DNA of 64,000 nt from contig NZ_CP009552.1 of assembly GCF_000789255.1 (NCBI RefSeq), positions 1,550,001 through 1,614,000 of the forward strand, read 5' to 3'. Both the position numbers and the translations under genes were made by a program. Below the pieces are notes generated by a model. That model made no database searches. It worked only from the letters and a program-made list of their open reading frames with translations, and had not been told where the DNA came from. Source of the DNA: Geoglobus acetivorans (GTDB lineage Archaea; Halobacteriota; Archaeoglobi; Archaeoglobales; Archaeoglobaceae). Positions 8,690-17,573 of the stretch are shown here, piece after piece (the stretch's first letter is position 1; each line of letters begins with the position of its first letter).

Positions 8690-11029
8690 ATGAAGATCGG
8701 CGTGTTTGTGTGTCACTGCGGTCTAAACATCGCAAGGGTTGTTGACATTAATGAAATAGTTGAATACGTGAAAAATCTTCCAGATGTCGGTTATGTGAGC
8801 GACATAAAATACAGCTGCTCCGACAGCGGTCAGGAGGAGATAATTAAGGCCATAAAAGAGTTCAACCTCGATGCGATTGTGGTTGCTGCGTGCAGTCCAA
8901 AGCTGCACGAGGTTACATTCAGAAGGGCGGCAATGAGGGCCGGCCTGAATCCCTACATGGTTGTCATGGCAAACATAAGGGAACAGTGCTCGTGGGTCCA
9001 CCAGGAAAGGCCAAAAGCAGCAACGGCCAAGGCAAAAGACCTCGTCAGAATGGCAGTTGCAAGTGCAAGAGCACTCGAACCTCTGTCAAGAAGGCATACT
9101 GAAGTAAAGCAGGCTGTGGCTGTTATTGGGGGAGGAGTTGCCGGGATTGAGGCTGCGCTGAACATAGCCGATGCAGGGATAAAGGTGTATCTAATAGAGA
9201 AAGCCCCGACCATTGGCGGTCACATGGCAACTCTGAATGAGGTATTCCCCACAAACGACTGTTCAATCTGCATTCTCGCTCCGAAAATGAGTGAAGCCCT
9301 GAACCACGAGAATATTGAGGTGATAACCAACGCCGAGCTTAAGGATTTTGATGGGCATGTGGGTAACTTCAGGCTCAAAATTGTCAAGCATCCGAGATAC
9401 GTTGATGAGGGCAAGTGCAAAGGATGCATTGACGATTGCAGCTCGGTATGCCCGGTGGAGGTTCCAAACGAGTTCGATTATACTATAGGGACGAGAAAGG
9501 CAATTTACCTGCCGATACCCCAATCAACACCGCTCTATGCGGCAATAGACTGGCAGCACTGTATTGGATGCAGATTGTGCGAGAAAGCGTGCGAGCCTGA
9601 GGCGATAGATTTCAGCCAGAATCCAGAGGAGATTGAAATTGAGGTTGGGGCAGTTATTGTTGCCACTGGCTTCAAACCGTTTGACGCACGGAGAAAAGAA
9701 GAATACGGATATGGGATATACAGAAACGTCATCACATCACTCGAACTGGAAAGATTGCTTTCAGCCTCCGGACCCACGCTGGGAGAACTTTTGAGACCTT
9801 CAGATTCGAGCATTCCCAGGAAAATCGCATTCATTCAGTGTGTTGGTAGCAGAGACGAGAAAACGAACAGATACTGCTCAAGAGTTTGCTGCATGTCGAG
9901 TTTAAAGAACGCATTTGCAATAAAGGAGCGTTATCCTGATTCGGAGGTTACTGTATTTTATATTGACATCAGAGCCTATGGAAGAATGTATGAGGAGTTT
10001 TATGCAAGAACACAGGAAAAAGGCATCCGCTTCATCAGGGCAAAGGTTGGAGAGATTTACGAAAAGAGCGATGGCAACCTGATTCTGAGTTATGAGAACA
10101 CGCTGCTTGGGGAAGTAATTGAGGAGGAATTCGACCTCGTGGTCCTATCAATAGGAATGGAGGGCAACACAGAGGCTGCGAGAAAGCTTGGGATATCTGT
10201 TGGAGAGGATGGATTTTACGAGGTGGCGCATCCAAAACTCAGACCTGCAGAAACCGATGTGAAGGGCATATTTCTTGCAGGCACTGCAAGCGGTCCTAAG
10301 GATATTCAGGACAGTGTTGCATCGGCTGGCCTGGCTGCTGCAAAGGCAATGGAACTGATTGTGAGCGGTCAGGCCGAATTTGACCCGTACAACGCTTATG
10401 TAAATCCTGACAAATGCATTGGGTGCGGACTCTGTGTTAGCGTGTGCAACTTCAGCGCTGCGTTTATGGAGGGTAAGAAAGCAAAGATTGACCCGAATTC
10501 GTGTGTTATGTGTGGCGTGTGCGTTGCTTCATGTCCTGCAGATGCGATAGACATGGGCTTTTTCAACGAAAAATCCATAATCTCGGCAATAGATGCGCTG
10601 GCCGAAGAAAAAAGTGCTGAACCATTAGTTCTCATGTTTGCGTGCCATTTCTGCAGTTATGGTGCCCTCGACCTTGCGGGAACAACGAAGGTTCAGTATG
10701 AACCAAATGTGAGGGTCATCAGAACGCTCTGTTCCGGCAGAGTTGATCCTGAATGGATCCTGAGGGCGTTGAAGAACGGCATAGATGGGGTCATGATAAC
10801 GGGATGCAGGCCGGGAGAGTGCCATTTCAAGGTCGGCAACTATCACGCACAGGACAGGGTTAATGCCATGAGAGAGGCGCTCAGGGAAGTGGGAATAAAT
10901 CCTGAAAGGGTAACAACAAGCTGGCACTCTGCTGGGGAGGCAGGAGGCATTGCGGAGGACATCAGCAGGTTTGTGGAGACACTGAAGCAGATCGGATCAA
11001 TTGAGAATGAGGTGAACGGAGATGGTTGA
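8690..11029 (+). CDS. Heterodisulfide reductase HdrA-like flavoprotein fused to an MvhD-like domain
   Basis: This 779-residue protein has an HdrA N-terminal region with CHCG and conserved CS..CSD motifs, and an FAD-binding GGGVAGIEAA near residue 147. An inserted iron-sulfur region follows, with CKGCIDDCSSVCP and CIGCRLCEKACEP. Two more ferredoxin motifs lie near residues 575 and 605. The C-terminal 130 residues (from about 645, with ACHFCSYGALD, TLCSGRVD and TGCRPGECHF) match MvhD, the [2Fe-2S] electron-entry subunit. HdrA is the flavin-bifurcating subunit of heterodisulfide reductase. No HdrB or HdrC gene is next to it; a polyferredoxin gene overlaps its end by 8 bases. Confidence 0.9.
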   Translation: MKIGVFVCHCGLNIARVVDINEIVEYVKNLPDVGYVSDIKYSCSDSGQEEIIKAIKEFNLDAIVVAACSPKLHEVTFRRAAMRAGLNPYMVVMANIREQCSWVHQERPKAATAKAKDLVRMAVASARALEPLSRRHTEVKQAVAVIGGGVAGIEAALNIADAGIKVYLIEKAPTIGGHMATLNEVFPTNDCSICILAPKMSEALNHENIEVITNAELKDFDGHVGNFRLKIVKHPRYVDEGKCKGCIDDCSSVCPVEVPNEFDYTIGTRKAIYLPIPQSTPLYAAIDWQHCIGCRLCEKACEPEAIDFSQNPEEIEIEVGAVIVATGFKPFDARRKEEYGYGIYRNVITSLELERLLSASGPTLGELLRPSDSSIPRKIAFIQCVGSRDEKTNRYCSRVCCMSSLKNAFAIKERYPDSEVTVFYIDIRAYGRMYEEFYARTQEKGIRFIRAKVGEIYEKSDGNLILSYENTLLGEVIEEEFDLVVLSIGMEGNTEAARKLGISVGEDGFYEVAHPKLRPAETDVKGIFLAGTASGPKDIQDSVASAGLAAAKAMELIVSGQAEFDPYNAYVNPDKCIGCGLCVSVCNFSAAFMEGKKAKIDPNSCVMCGVCVASCPADAIDMGFFNEKSIISAIDALAEEKSAEPLVLMFACHFCSYGALDLAGTTKVQYEPNVRVIRTLCSGRVDPEWILRALKNGIDGVMITGCRPGECHFKVGNYHAQDRVNAMREALREVGINPERVTTSWHSAGEAGGIAEDISRFVETLKQIGSIENEVNGDG

Positions 11030-12323
11030 TGTTGAGCGGGACATAGACATGGCTGGAGAAACAAAGTTCAGGTACATCCAGAGAGCGGGGGATGAGGTCA
11101 GAGAGCTTGTTTACGATTATAAAATCTGCAACGGATGTGGAATATGTGTTTATGCCTGCCCCGTAAATGCGATTGAGCTTGGTCCCGTGCATGACATTGC
11201 CATTGGACTCGAGATGCCTCCAGTAACGATAGATCACACAAAATGTGCGTACTGTGGAATATGCTATGCGTTCTGTCCGTTCAGTGCCTATGAATTCTAC
11301 GTAAATGGGGAGAAAGTCGGAAAAGAGGACCTTCCTCTCTCTCCTGTCGGGTTTACTGAGATCGATTGCGAGAAATGCGTTGACTGCACACTCTGTTACA
11401 GGGTGTGTCCGGAGGACGCCATTACGAGGGAGGTAAAGATAACGAGAGATGCAATTCAGCAGAAAAATGAAGATGTAAGGGGCAAAGTGGTCATAGACAG
11501 GGAAAAATGCAACCTGTGCGGGATATGTGCTGAATTCTGTCAGGTTTTCAAGATGGTCGAGAGAGAACCGGGGCCCACCAATCCGATGCCCTATGAGGAT
11601 ATTCTGCTTGACGAATCTACATGCGATTACTGCGTGCTGTGCGAAGATGTTTGTCCCGAAGGCGCGATAAAAGTGGATGGCGGGAAAAGGATTGAGTTCA
11701 GGCTTGAAAAGCTTGCCAACATTTCTGTGGACAATGAAAGATGCTCTAACTGTGCGTACTGTGAGGTTGTCTGTCCCTACGATGCCATAAAAACCACCAA
11801 GCCCATGGAAGGGGAACTGTTCCTTTACGAGCCGAGAATGTATCGCTGCGATCCCGTTGGATGTGGAGCGTGCATTAAAATATGCCAGCACAACAGGGTG
11901 TGGTACGTTTCTGAGGACAAGGGAAGGGTTCATTTCAATGAGGATCACTGTATTTATTGCGGAGCATGCGAAAATGCCTGTCCGTATGATCTCATAGGGG
12001 TCAGGCGGGAGAGCTACTATACCAAGGAGAAGGTTTCATGGGAGCCATGGGTGGAATCGTGGCATCAGGCTTTGAGCAGAATAATTGAAAAGAGAAGAAC
12101 CACTGAGCCTGAAAGGAAACTGTACAGAGAGGAAATGGGAGGGATAATTGCTGAAGAGGAGATCATCGTCAGAAAAGTTGATGAGCGTGTGAGAGCAGAG
12201 CTTGAAGAGAAATTGAGGGTTGTTGAGGCGTTGTTGAAACGACCGTATTATCGAAGGGTTATCGAAAAGGGCAATACGGAAGCTTTTATAAACGGATTGA
12301 GAAAGGAGCTAAGCGAAGGGTGA
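11022..12323 (+). CDS. Polyferredoxin with eight cluster motifs, FwdF/MvhB-like
   Basis: The 433-residue protein has eight ferredoxin Cys motifs, beginning CNGCGICVYACP and ending CIYCGACENACP. The fourth lacks the final Pro, and the seventh is the stretched form CDPVGCGACIKIC. Up to eight [4Fe-4S] clusters form an electron wire. The last 100 residues are a charged helical tail. The spread of motifs resembles FwdF of formylmethanofuran dehydrogenase, but no fwd genes are nearby. The overlap with the HdrA-MvhD gene points to electron transfer to or from that flavoprotein. Confidence 0.85.
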   Translation: MVDVERDIDMAGETKFRYIQRAGDEVRELVYDYKICNGCGICVYACPVNAIELGPVHDIAIGLEMPPVTIDHTKCAYCGICYAFCPFSAYEFYVNGEKVGKEDLPLSPVGFTEIDCEKCVDCTLCYRVCPEDAITREVKITRDAIQQKNEDVRGKVVIDREKCNLCGICAEFCQVFKMVEREPGPTNPMPYEDILLDESTCDYCVLCEDVCPEGAIKVDGGKRIEFRLEKLANISVDNERCSNCAYCEVVCPYDAIKTTKPMEGELFLYEPRMYRCDPVGCGACIKICQHNRVWYVSEDKGRVHFNEDHCIYCGACENACPYDLIGVRRESYYTKEKVSWEPWVESWHQALSRIIEKRRTTEPERKLYREEMGGIIAEEEIIVRKVDERVRAELEEKLRVVEALLKRPYYRRVIEKGNTEAFINGLRKELSEG

Positions 12324-12327
12324 ACCT

Positions 12328-13530
12328 ATGCATCTCGAAAGAATAAAGGGGAGTAAAAACGGAAAACTGACAGGTAAAAAGATTGTTCTTGGAGTTACTG
12401 GAAGCATTGCCGCAATCGAGGCTGTCAAGCTTGCGAGAGAGCTTGTCAGGAGGGGAGCAGAAGTCCATGCAGTGATGAGTGAGGCCGCTAAAAACATAAT
12501 ACACCCGTACGCTATGGAATTCGCAACCGATAACAGAGTTATAACGGAGATTACGGGCAGGATAGAACATGTCGAATTTTTCGGAGAGGGAGGAACTGCA
12601 GATCTTTTTCTAATAGCTCCAGCAACAGCAAACACGATCGCAAAAATAGCGGCGGGAATTGATGACACCCCCGTAACCACAATGGCTACAACAGCGATAG
12701 GGACCGGAAAGCCAGTCATGATTGCTCCGGCAATGCATGAGACGATGATGAATCACCCTTCTGTCAGAAAGGCAATTGAAAAACTCAAAAAAATGGGGAT
12801 TGAATTCGTGGAGCCGAAATACGAGGAGGGCAAGGCAAAGTTTGCCGAAATCGAAAAAATATGTCTTCAGGTTGAACGGAAGCTTCACAGAAAAGATCTT
12901 GAGGGCATGAAGGTTGTGGTCACTTCAGGCCCGACAATGGAGTTTCTTGATCCAATAAGATACATTACCAACAGGAGCAGCGGAAAGTTTGGATATGAGA
13001 TTGCCCTCGAATTCTGGAGAAGGGGAGCAAAGGTTGATCTGATCACATCCAGGCCTCCTGAATTTAATTTACCTGACTTTACGGTGAGAAAGGTTGTCTC
13101 GGTGAGAGATATGCTTTCAGAGAGTCTGAAGGCCATTGAAGATGCAGACGTTTTTGTATCCGCAGCAGCAGCAGCTGACTTTACCGCGCCAAGAAAGGAG
13201 AGCAAAATCAAATCCGATGAGAAGCTCATTCTCGAATTGGAAATAGCTCCCAAGGTTTTGAGAGAGGTAAGGAAGGTCTTCGATGGAAAAGTCATAGCTT
13301 TCAAAGCTGAAACGGGTATTGATGACGAGGAACTTGAGAGAATCGCCATAGACAAGATGAAAACCGACAGGGCAGAAATGATAGTCGCCAACGATGTTCT
13401 TGAGAGGGGCATGGGAACAGAGGATACCAGAGTTCTCGTCATAACTCCTGACAGAAAGGTTTGGCTTGAGGGCAGAAAACAGGAAGTGGCGGAGAGAATT
13501 GTCGAGTACTTCGTTCAGGACTGCTTATGA
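12328..13530 (+). CDS. coaBC: Bifunctional phosphopantothenoylcysteine decarboxylase / phosphopantothenate-cysteine ligase
   Basis: The 400-residue protein carries the CoaC flavoprotein domain first (GSIAAIEAVKLARELVRRG near residue 25, the catalytic-type PAMHETMM near 135). The CoaB ligase domain follows from about residue 185 (TSGPTMEFLDPIRYITNRSSG, AAAAADFTAP). It converts 4'-phosphopantothenate to 4'-phosphopantetheine for CoA. The length matches bacterial and archaeal CoaBC. It overlaps the pantoate kinase gene by 4 bases, so two steps of archaeal CoA synthesis are coupled. Confidence 0.94.
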   Translation: MHLERIKGSKNGKLTGKKIVLGVTGSIAAIEAVKLARELVRRGAEVHAVMSEAAKNIIHPYAMEFATDNRVITEITGRIEHVEFFGEGGTADLFLIAPATANTIAKIAAGIDDTPVTTMATTAIGTGKPVMIAPAMHETMMNHPSVRKAIEKLKKMGIEFVEPKYEEGKAKFAEIEKICLQVERKLHRKDLEGMKVVVTSGPTMEFLDPIRYITNRSSGKFGYEIALEFWRRGAKVDLITSRPPEFNLPDFTVRKVVSVRDMLSESLKAIEDADVFVSAAAAADFTAPRKESKIKSDEKLILELEIAPKVLREVRKVFDGKVIAFKAETGIDDEELERIAIDKMKTDRAEMIVANDVLERGMGTEDTRVLVITPDRKVWLEGRKQEVAERIVEYFVQDCL

Positions 13531-14339
13531 CGTTTGTTTCCGCAAGCATCACCGCATTTTTTTCATCAAAAATTTTGGATTCTCCGGAGAATACCGGATC
13601 TTACGGTGTGGGATTCACGATAGACAAGGGAGTAACCGCAGCGATTTCGGAAAGGGAAGGAGTTTATCTGAATGGCGTGAAGGTGGACTTTCCGACGGTC
13701 AGCTACGTCCTTGAAAAACTTGGTGGACGTGGTGTGGAACTTTTTTCAGATGTCCCTATTTCATCTGGATTCGGAGTCAGTGGTGCCAGCGCTCTGGCAA
13801 CAGCCATAGAAATCAGCATGGAAAACAATCTGGACCATTCGTTTCTTGAGCTTGCAGATCTTGCACATGAGGCAGAGGTGGTTAATCTAACAGGCCTCGG
13901 GGATGTCGTAACCCAGAGTCATGGCGGCATCGTTGTGAGGATAAGTCCGGGCTGCCCGTCAAGGGCGAAGGTGGTGAGATACCTCCAGAGAGCAGACGTT
14001 AAATTCCTTGTCATGGGAACGCTCCCCACGAGAGATATACTCTCTGATGAGGTAAAGAGAAGGAACATCAACAGGCTCGGAAAGGAGCTTCTGAAAGAAT
14101 TTTTGAAGAAGCCACTGATGGATAGTGTTTTCGAGCTATCAAAAAAGTTTGCAGTGGAGAGCGGGCTTGCAGATGGGGATGTGATTGACGCAATTGAGGC
14201 GGTGGAGAGTGCAGGAGGAAAGGCTGGCATGGTCATGCTCGGAAAGACAGTTTTTGCGATGAATGATGCGGGAGTTCTTGAAGAATTTCGGGGTGAAACT
14301 TTTACGGCCAGAATTGCCTCATGCGGCCTATCCGTTTAA
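13527..14339 (+). CDS. Pantoate kinase (archaeal GHMP kinase)
   Basis: The 270-residue protein has an N-terminal SASITAFF, the GHMP phosphate-binding loop PISSGFGVSGASALATA near residue 80, and later TGLGDVVTQ. This matches archaeal pantoate kinase, which works with phosphopantothenate synthetase in place of bacterial pantothenate kinase. The gene overlaps coaBC by 4 bases, which strongly supports the role. Other GHMP kinases are a less likely alternative. Confidence 0.9.
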   Translation: MTFVSASITAFFSSKILDSPENTGSYGVGFTIDKGVTAAISEREGVYLNGVKVDFPTVSYVLEKLGGRGVELFSDVPISSGFGVSGASALATAIEISMENNLDHSFLELADLAHEAEVVNLTGLGDVVTQSHGGIVVRISPGCPSRAKVVRYLQRADVKFLVMGTLPTRDILSDEVKRRNINRLGKELLKEFLKKPLMDSVFELSKKFAVESGLADGDVIDAIEAVESAGGKAGMVMLGKTVFAMNDAGVLEEFRGETFTARIASCGLSV

Positions 14340-14369
14340 TTTATATTCTTTGTGGTTGAAAATAGCTGT

Positions 14370-15056
14370 GTGAAAATTCTTTCCACCGGAATAACACTGC
14401 TGGATAAAAGACTTGGTGGAGGCGTCCCAGCTGGCTCTATGGTCTGCGTTTATGCAAACCCCATAAGCATGCCTGAAGCCTTTCTTTATCAGTTTGCAAG
14501 CAGCACAGTTTCGTATTACTTCACAACATCAAGATTACCCAAGTTCATACTCGAGGATATGGAGAGTTTGGCTCTTGAAGTAGGAAATGTGAATTTTATC
14601 GACGTTTACAGCCGTTACTATCTTTCCGATACGGGAGGATTTATTGTCGAGGATCAGTACAGAGACAGGGATATTTTTGATTTCATCGACGAAAAGCTGT
14701 CGTCGATCGATACTGATGAATGTGCCATAATTTTCGACAATCTCTCGTTCTTCCTCAACCTTCACGTACCTCCGGGATTAAAGGAGTGGCTCGTGAACAA
14801 GATCTATCACACGACGAAGAACCTCAATGCTGTGGCGTACTGCTACATGATAAAGGGAAGCCATCCGAAGGAGATAGAGAACATGGTGATAAACCTCTCT
14901 GACGTGGTTTTCGACATCGACTCGGAAAAGGCCGGAGACAAGATGGTCAACAGGCTCGGAATTCCAAAGATGAGAAAGATGAAGCCGATAGACGAGACGT
15001 TCAGATACTACATCAGTGAGGGAGTGCAGATAGACACATCCAAGGACATCGCATGA
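14370..15056 (+). CDS. RecA/KaiC-like protein lacking a normal Walker A motif
   Basis: About 228 residues. The start reads KILSTGITLLDKRLGGGVPAG, as in KaiC and RadA-type ATPases, but the P-loop that should follow (GxxxxGKT) is replaced by YANPISMPEAF. A Walker B-like CAIIFDNLSFF lies near residue 120, and the remainder keeps the RecA-fold pattern. It is probably an inactive or regulatory member of this superfamily. The GTG at 14370 is preferred because a TTTATATTC TATA box lies about 27 bases upstream; a GTG at 14352 is possible. Confidence 0.6.
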   Translation: MKILSTGITLLDKRLGGGVPAGSMVCVYANPISMPEAFLYQFASSTVSYYFTTSRLPKFILEDMESLALEVGNVNFIDVYSRYYLSDTGGFIVEDQYRDRDIFDFIDEKLSSIDTDECAIIFDNLSFFLNLHVPPGLKEWLVNKIYHTTKNLNAVAYCYMIKGSHPKEIENMVINLSDVVFDIDSEKAGDKMVNRLGIPKMRKMKPIDETFRYYISEGVQIDTSKDIA

Positions 15057-15090
15057 CAAAGCTTTTATTTTTCTCCACGTATCCCTTTCT

Positions 15091-15519
15091 ATGAGGGAGG
15101 AGAGGATAATAAAACAGCTTTCAGTTTTTGCAGAAAATAAGCCCGGAAAGCTCGCAACAATAACCGGGAAGCTTTTTCAGAATAACATTAACATAAGGGC
15201 ATTCACAATTGCTGAGGCAGGAGATTTTGGAATCATCAGAATGGTGGTGGATAACACAGACCTCGCTTACAGGGTGTTAAGGGAGGCAGGATTCACCGTC
15301 TCGCTGACGGAAGTCCTTGCGGTTGAGGTGGCTGATGAACCGGGGAGTCTTTACAGGATAGCGAAAGCGCTTGGGGATGCGGGTGTTAACATAGAATACG
15401 TCTACGCATTCACATCAGAAAAGCATAAAGCACTGATAATTCTGAGGGTGGATGACATCGAAAACGCCATAAAGGTCCTGGAGCAAGAAGGGGTGCTCTT
15501 TAAGGGCAGGATAGATTAA
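15091..15519 (+). CDS. Tandem ACT-domain protein
   Basis: The 142-residue protein consists of two ACT domains: VFAENKPGKLATITGKL at about residues 11-27, and VEVADEPGSLYRIAKAL at about residues 79-95. Such free-standing double-ACT proteins bind amino acids and regulate partner enzymes. A TATA-like TTTTATTTTT lies about 25 bases before the ATG, so the message is probably nearly leaderless. No partner enzyme is fixed by context. Confidence 0.8.
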   Translation: MREERIIKQLSVFAENKPGKLATITGKLFQNNINIRAFTIAEAGDFGIIRMVVDNTDLAYRVLREAGFTVSLTEVLAVEVADEPGSLYRIAKALGDAGVNIEYVYAFTSEKHKALIILRVDDIENAIKVLEQEGVLFKGRID

Positions 15520-15567
15520 TTTCACTTTTCGTTAAGTTTATAAATACATATAAATCATGACAGTTGA

Positions 15568-16911
15568 ATGATTCCCGAAGAAGACGTAAAGGTTGCGATT
15601 ATTGGCGGTGGAGCCGGAGGAATGGCTGCAGCCTCGAGAATTAAAAGATTGAGGCCAGACTGGAGAGTGGACGTTTTTGAAAAAACATCCTATGTCAGTC
15701 ACGCTCCGTGTGGGATACCTTTTTACCTGTCTGGAATGGTGGAATCAGTTTCGGAACTGTGTGCCTACGATGTGAACTTCTTCAGGGAAAAAAGAGGAAT
15801 TAATGTGCACCTCAATTCAGAGGTTGTTAAAGTGGAAGACGGTAGGGTAGAGGTCCTTGAAAGGGGGAAAGTACAGGAATACGAATGGGACAGGCTCGTT
15901 TTTGCAACCGGGGCAAAGGCAAAGAGACTGAATGTCAGGTGCATGGAGCTGGATGGCGTTCTCTGCGTGAGTGGCATAGAAAGGGCGCCAATCATAAGAG
16001 AAATAGCGTCAAGGTACGACAACATTGTGATAATTGGAAGCGGGTACATTGGTGTTGAGGTGGCAGACGCCCTCTCGAGGAAGAAACGAATTACGGTGAT
16101 AGAGCAGGAATCTCACCCAATGCCGGGTTACGATCACGAAATTTCTGACATTCTTCTGGGGGAGATGCGCCAGAAGGTCAACCTGAGACTCGGAGAGAGG
16201 GTTCTGGAAATCAGCGGGAGCGGGAGAGTCGAGAAGGTGGTTACAAGCGCAGACGAATATCGGGCGGACCTGGTCATACTCGCCATAGGCGTCGAACCAA
16301 ATGTAAAGCTCGCTCTTGAGTATGGCATCGAAATGGGGCAGAGTGGCGCAATAAAGACTAACGAGTACATGGAGACAAGCAAGGACAACGTTTATGCTGT
16401 TGGAGACTGTGCAGAGACGACCAACATCATTACCGGAAAACCGGACTGGATACCTCTGGCAGCTCCTGCGAACAAAATGGGTTATGTTGCTGGCTCAAAT
16501 ATTGCTGGAATCCGCATGAGATTTCCGGGAGCGATGAAAAGCCAGATCACTTCATTCTACGACCTTGAGATAGGGAAAGCGGGTTTGAGTGAAAAGGAGG
16601 CGGTAAGGCATGGTTACGATGCTGTCTCTGTTACCATCACCACGAGAAGCAGGGCAAAGTACATACCTGGAGAGGGGAACATAACACTCAAGATGGTTGC
16701 GGATGCGAAGACGCACAGGGTTCTTGGAGTCCAGGCCATTGGTAAAGGGGTCTCCAAGAGAATCTATGGGGCTTCCGCACTCCTATACAAAAAAGCCACT
16801 GTTGAAGACTTTTTCTTTGCAGATTTCCCGTTCTATCCTCCCAAATCTCCGGTGTGGGATCCTCTAGTTCTTGCCGCAAGAAATATGTTCAGGAAACTGG
16901 GAATCAACTGA
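15568..16911 (+). CDS. CoA-disulfide reductase / NADH oxidase-type flavoprotein
   Basis: The 447-residue enzyme has FAD-binding GGGAGGMAAASR near residue 10 and the active-site cysteine in HAPCGIPFYLSG near residue 49. The NAD(P)H-binding GSGYIGVEVADAL lies near 158, FAD motif VYAVGDCAE near 275, and a C-terminal dimerisation domain ends the protein. The single Cys, not a CxxxxC pair, is typical of CoA-disulfide reductases and NADH oxidases. In anaerobic archaea it may reduce CoA disulfide, polysulfide or oxygen. A TATA box TTTATAAATAC precedes it. Its end overlaps the TFE gene convergently by 8 bases. Confidence 0.85.
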   Translation: MIPEEDVKVAIIGGGAGGMAAASRIKRLRPDWRVDVFEKTSYVSHAPCGIPFYLSGMVESVSELCAYDVNFFREKRGINVHLNSEVVKVEDGRVEVLERGKVQEYEWDRLVFATGAKAKRLNVRCMELDGVLCVSGIERAPIIREIASRYDNIVIIGSGYIGVEVADALSRKKRITVIEQESHPMPGYDHEISDILLGEMRQKVNLRLGERVLEISGSGRVEKVVTSADEYRADLVILAIGVEPNVKLALEYGIEMGQSGAIKTNEYMETSKDNVYAVGDCAETTNIITGKPDWIPLAAPANKMGYVAGSNIAGIRMRFPGAMKSQITSFYDLEIGKAGLSEKEAVRHGYDAVSVTITTRSRAKYIPGEGNITLKMVADAKTHRVLGVQAIGKGVSKRIYGASALLYKKATVEDFFFADFPFYPPKSPVWDPLVLAARNMFRKLGIN

Positions 16912-17422
16912 GCAATCCGATGAGTCTGTTTATTTTTTCAAGCTCTTCTCTTATCTGCTCTATTGCTCCAGAACTGTCCAGGAATTCGAGCATGTCCCCG
17001 CATTTCGGGCATGAAAACCCGAATTCCATGGCCTCCTCATAGCTGACCTTCACACAGCCGTTCACGCAGATGTAATAAACGCTCCCGTCTTCAATCTCGA
17101 GTTTTGCCTCAAGTTTTTCTCTTGTTTTTTCCAGTTCCTTTCTCAGCACGTCTCTTTCTCTGTCGTAGCTGATTTTCCAGTAATACTCCATCCAGCCCGT
17201 TTCTTCGTCTCTTGTTCTCCTGTAAGTTGCAAGTCCGATTTCATACAGGGCAAACAGAACTCTTCTAACGTCGTTTATTTCAACTCCAAGCTCCTGAGAT
17301 AACTGTTCGTCTGTGAATTCACCCTCAATCCCAAGAGAATAGATTATGACTCCCAGCTCCCCTGCAACCCTTTCAATCAGCTCTACAAGAAGTTCATCCA
17401 GCTCACTTATCTGTGTCTCCAC
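16904..17422 (-). CDS. tfe: Transcription initiation factor E alpha subunit (TFE)
   Basis: The 172-residue protein has an N-terminal extended winged helix (residues 10-95), a short coiled-coil linker near 100-125 and a C-terminal zinc ribbon with C-x3-C and CPKC pairs. This is the archaeal TFIIE-alpha layout. It assists promoter opening by RNA polymerase with TBP and TFB. Length and domain order match the family. Confidence 0.92.
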   Translation of the reverse strand: METQISELDELLVELIERVAGELGVIIYSLGIEGEFTDEQLSQELGVEINDVRRVLFALYEIGLATYRRTRDEETGWMEYYWKISYDRERDVLRKELEKTREKLEAKLEIEDGSVYYICVNGCVKVSYEEAMEFGFSCPKCGDMLEFLDSSGAIEQIREELEKINRLIGLLS

Positions 17423-17573
17423 GTATGTTTAATTTGTCCTCAACATTATTTAATTTTGCGGTGGATGAATTGTACTGGTTCGAGGTTCGAAAGTGGTGAT
17501 TGCAGGTTCTTCCTGTTCAGGTTTCGACTCTTCAAACTGCCTGGAAGCTTCTTAATACGAAAAAAGTAGAGGA

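Noticed and set aside
10962-11948. Open frame of 328 codons on the minus strand
   Set aside because: Opposite the polyferredoxin, whose eight Cys motifs prove the plus strand is coding. The minus frame has no motif.
17465-17500. GGTTCGAGGTTCGAAA, resembling a tRNA T-loop
   Set aside because: No acceptor, D or anticodon stem can be drawn around it; it is the spacer between serS and tfe.
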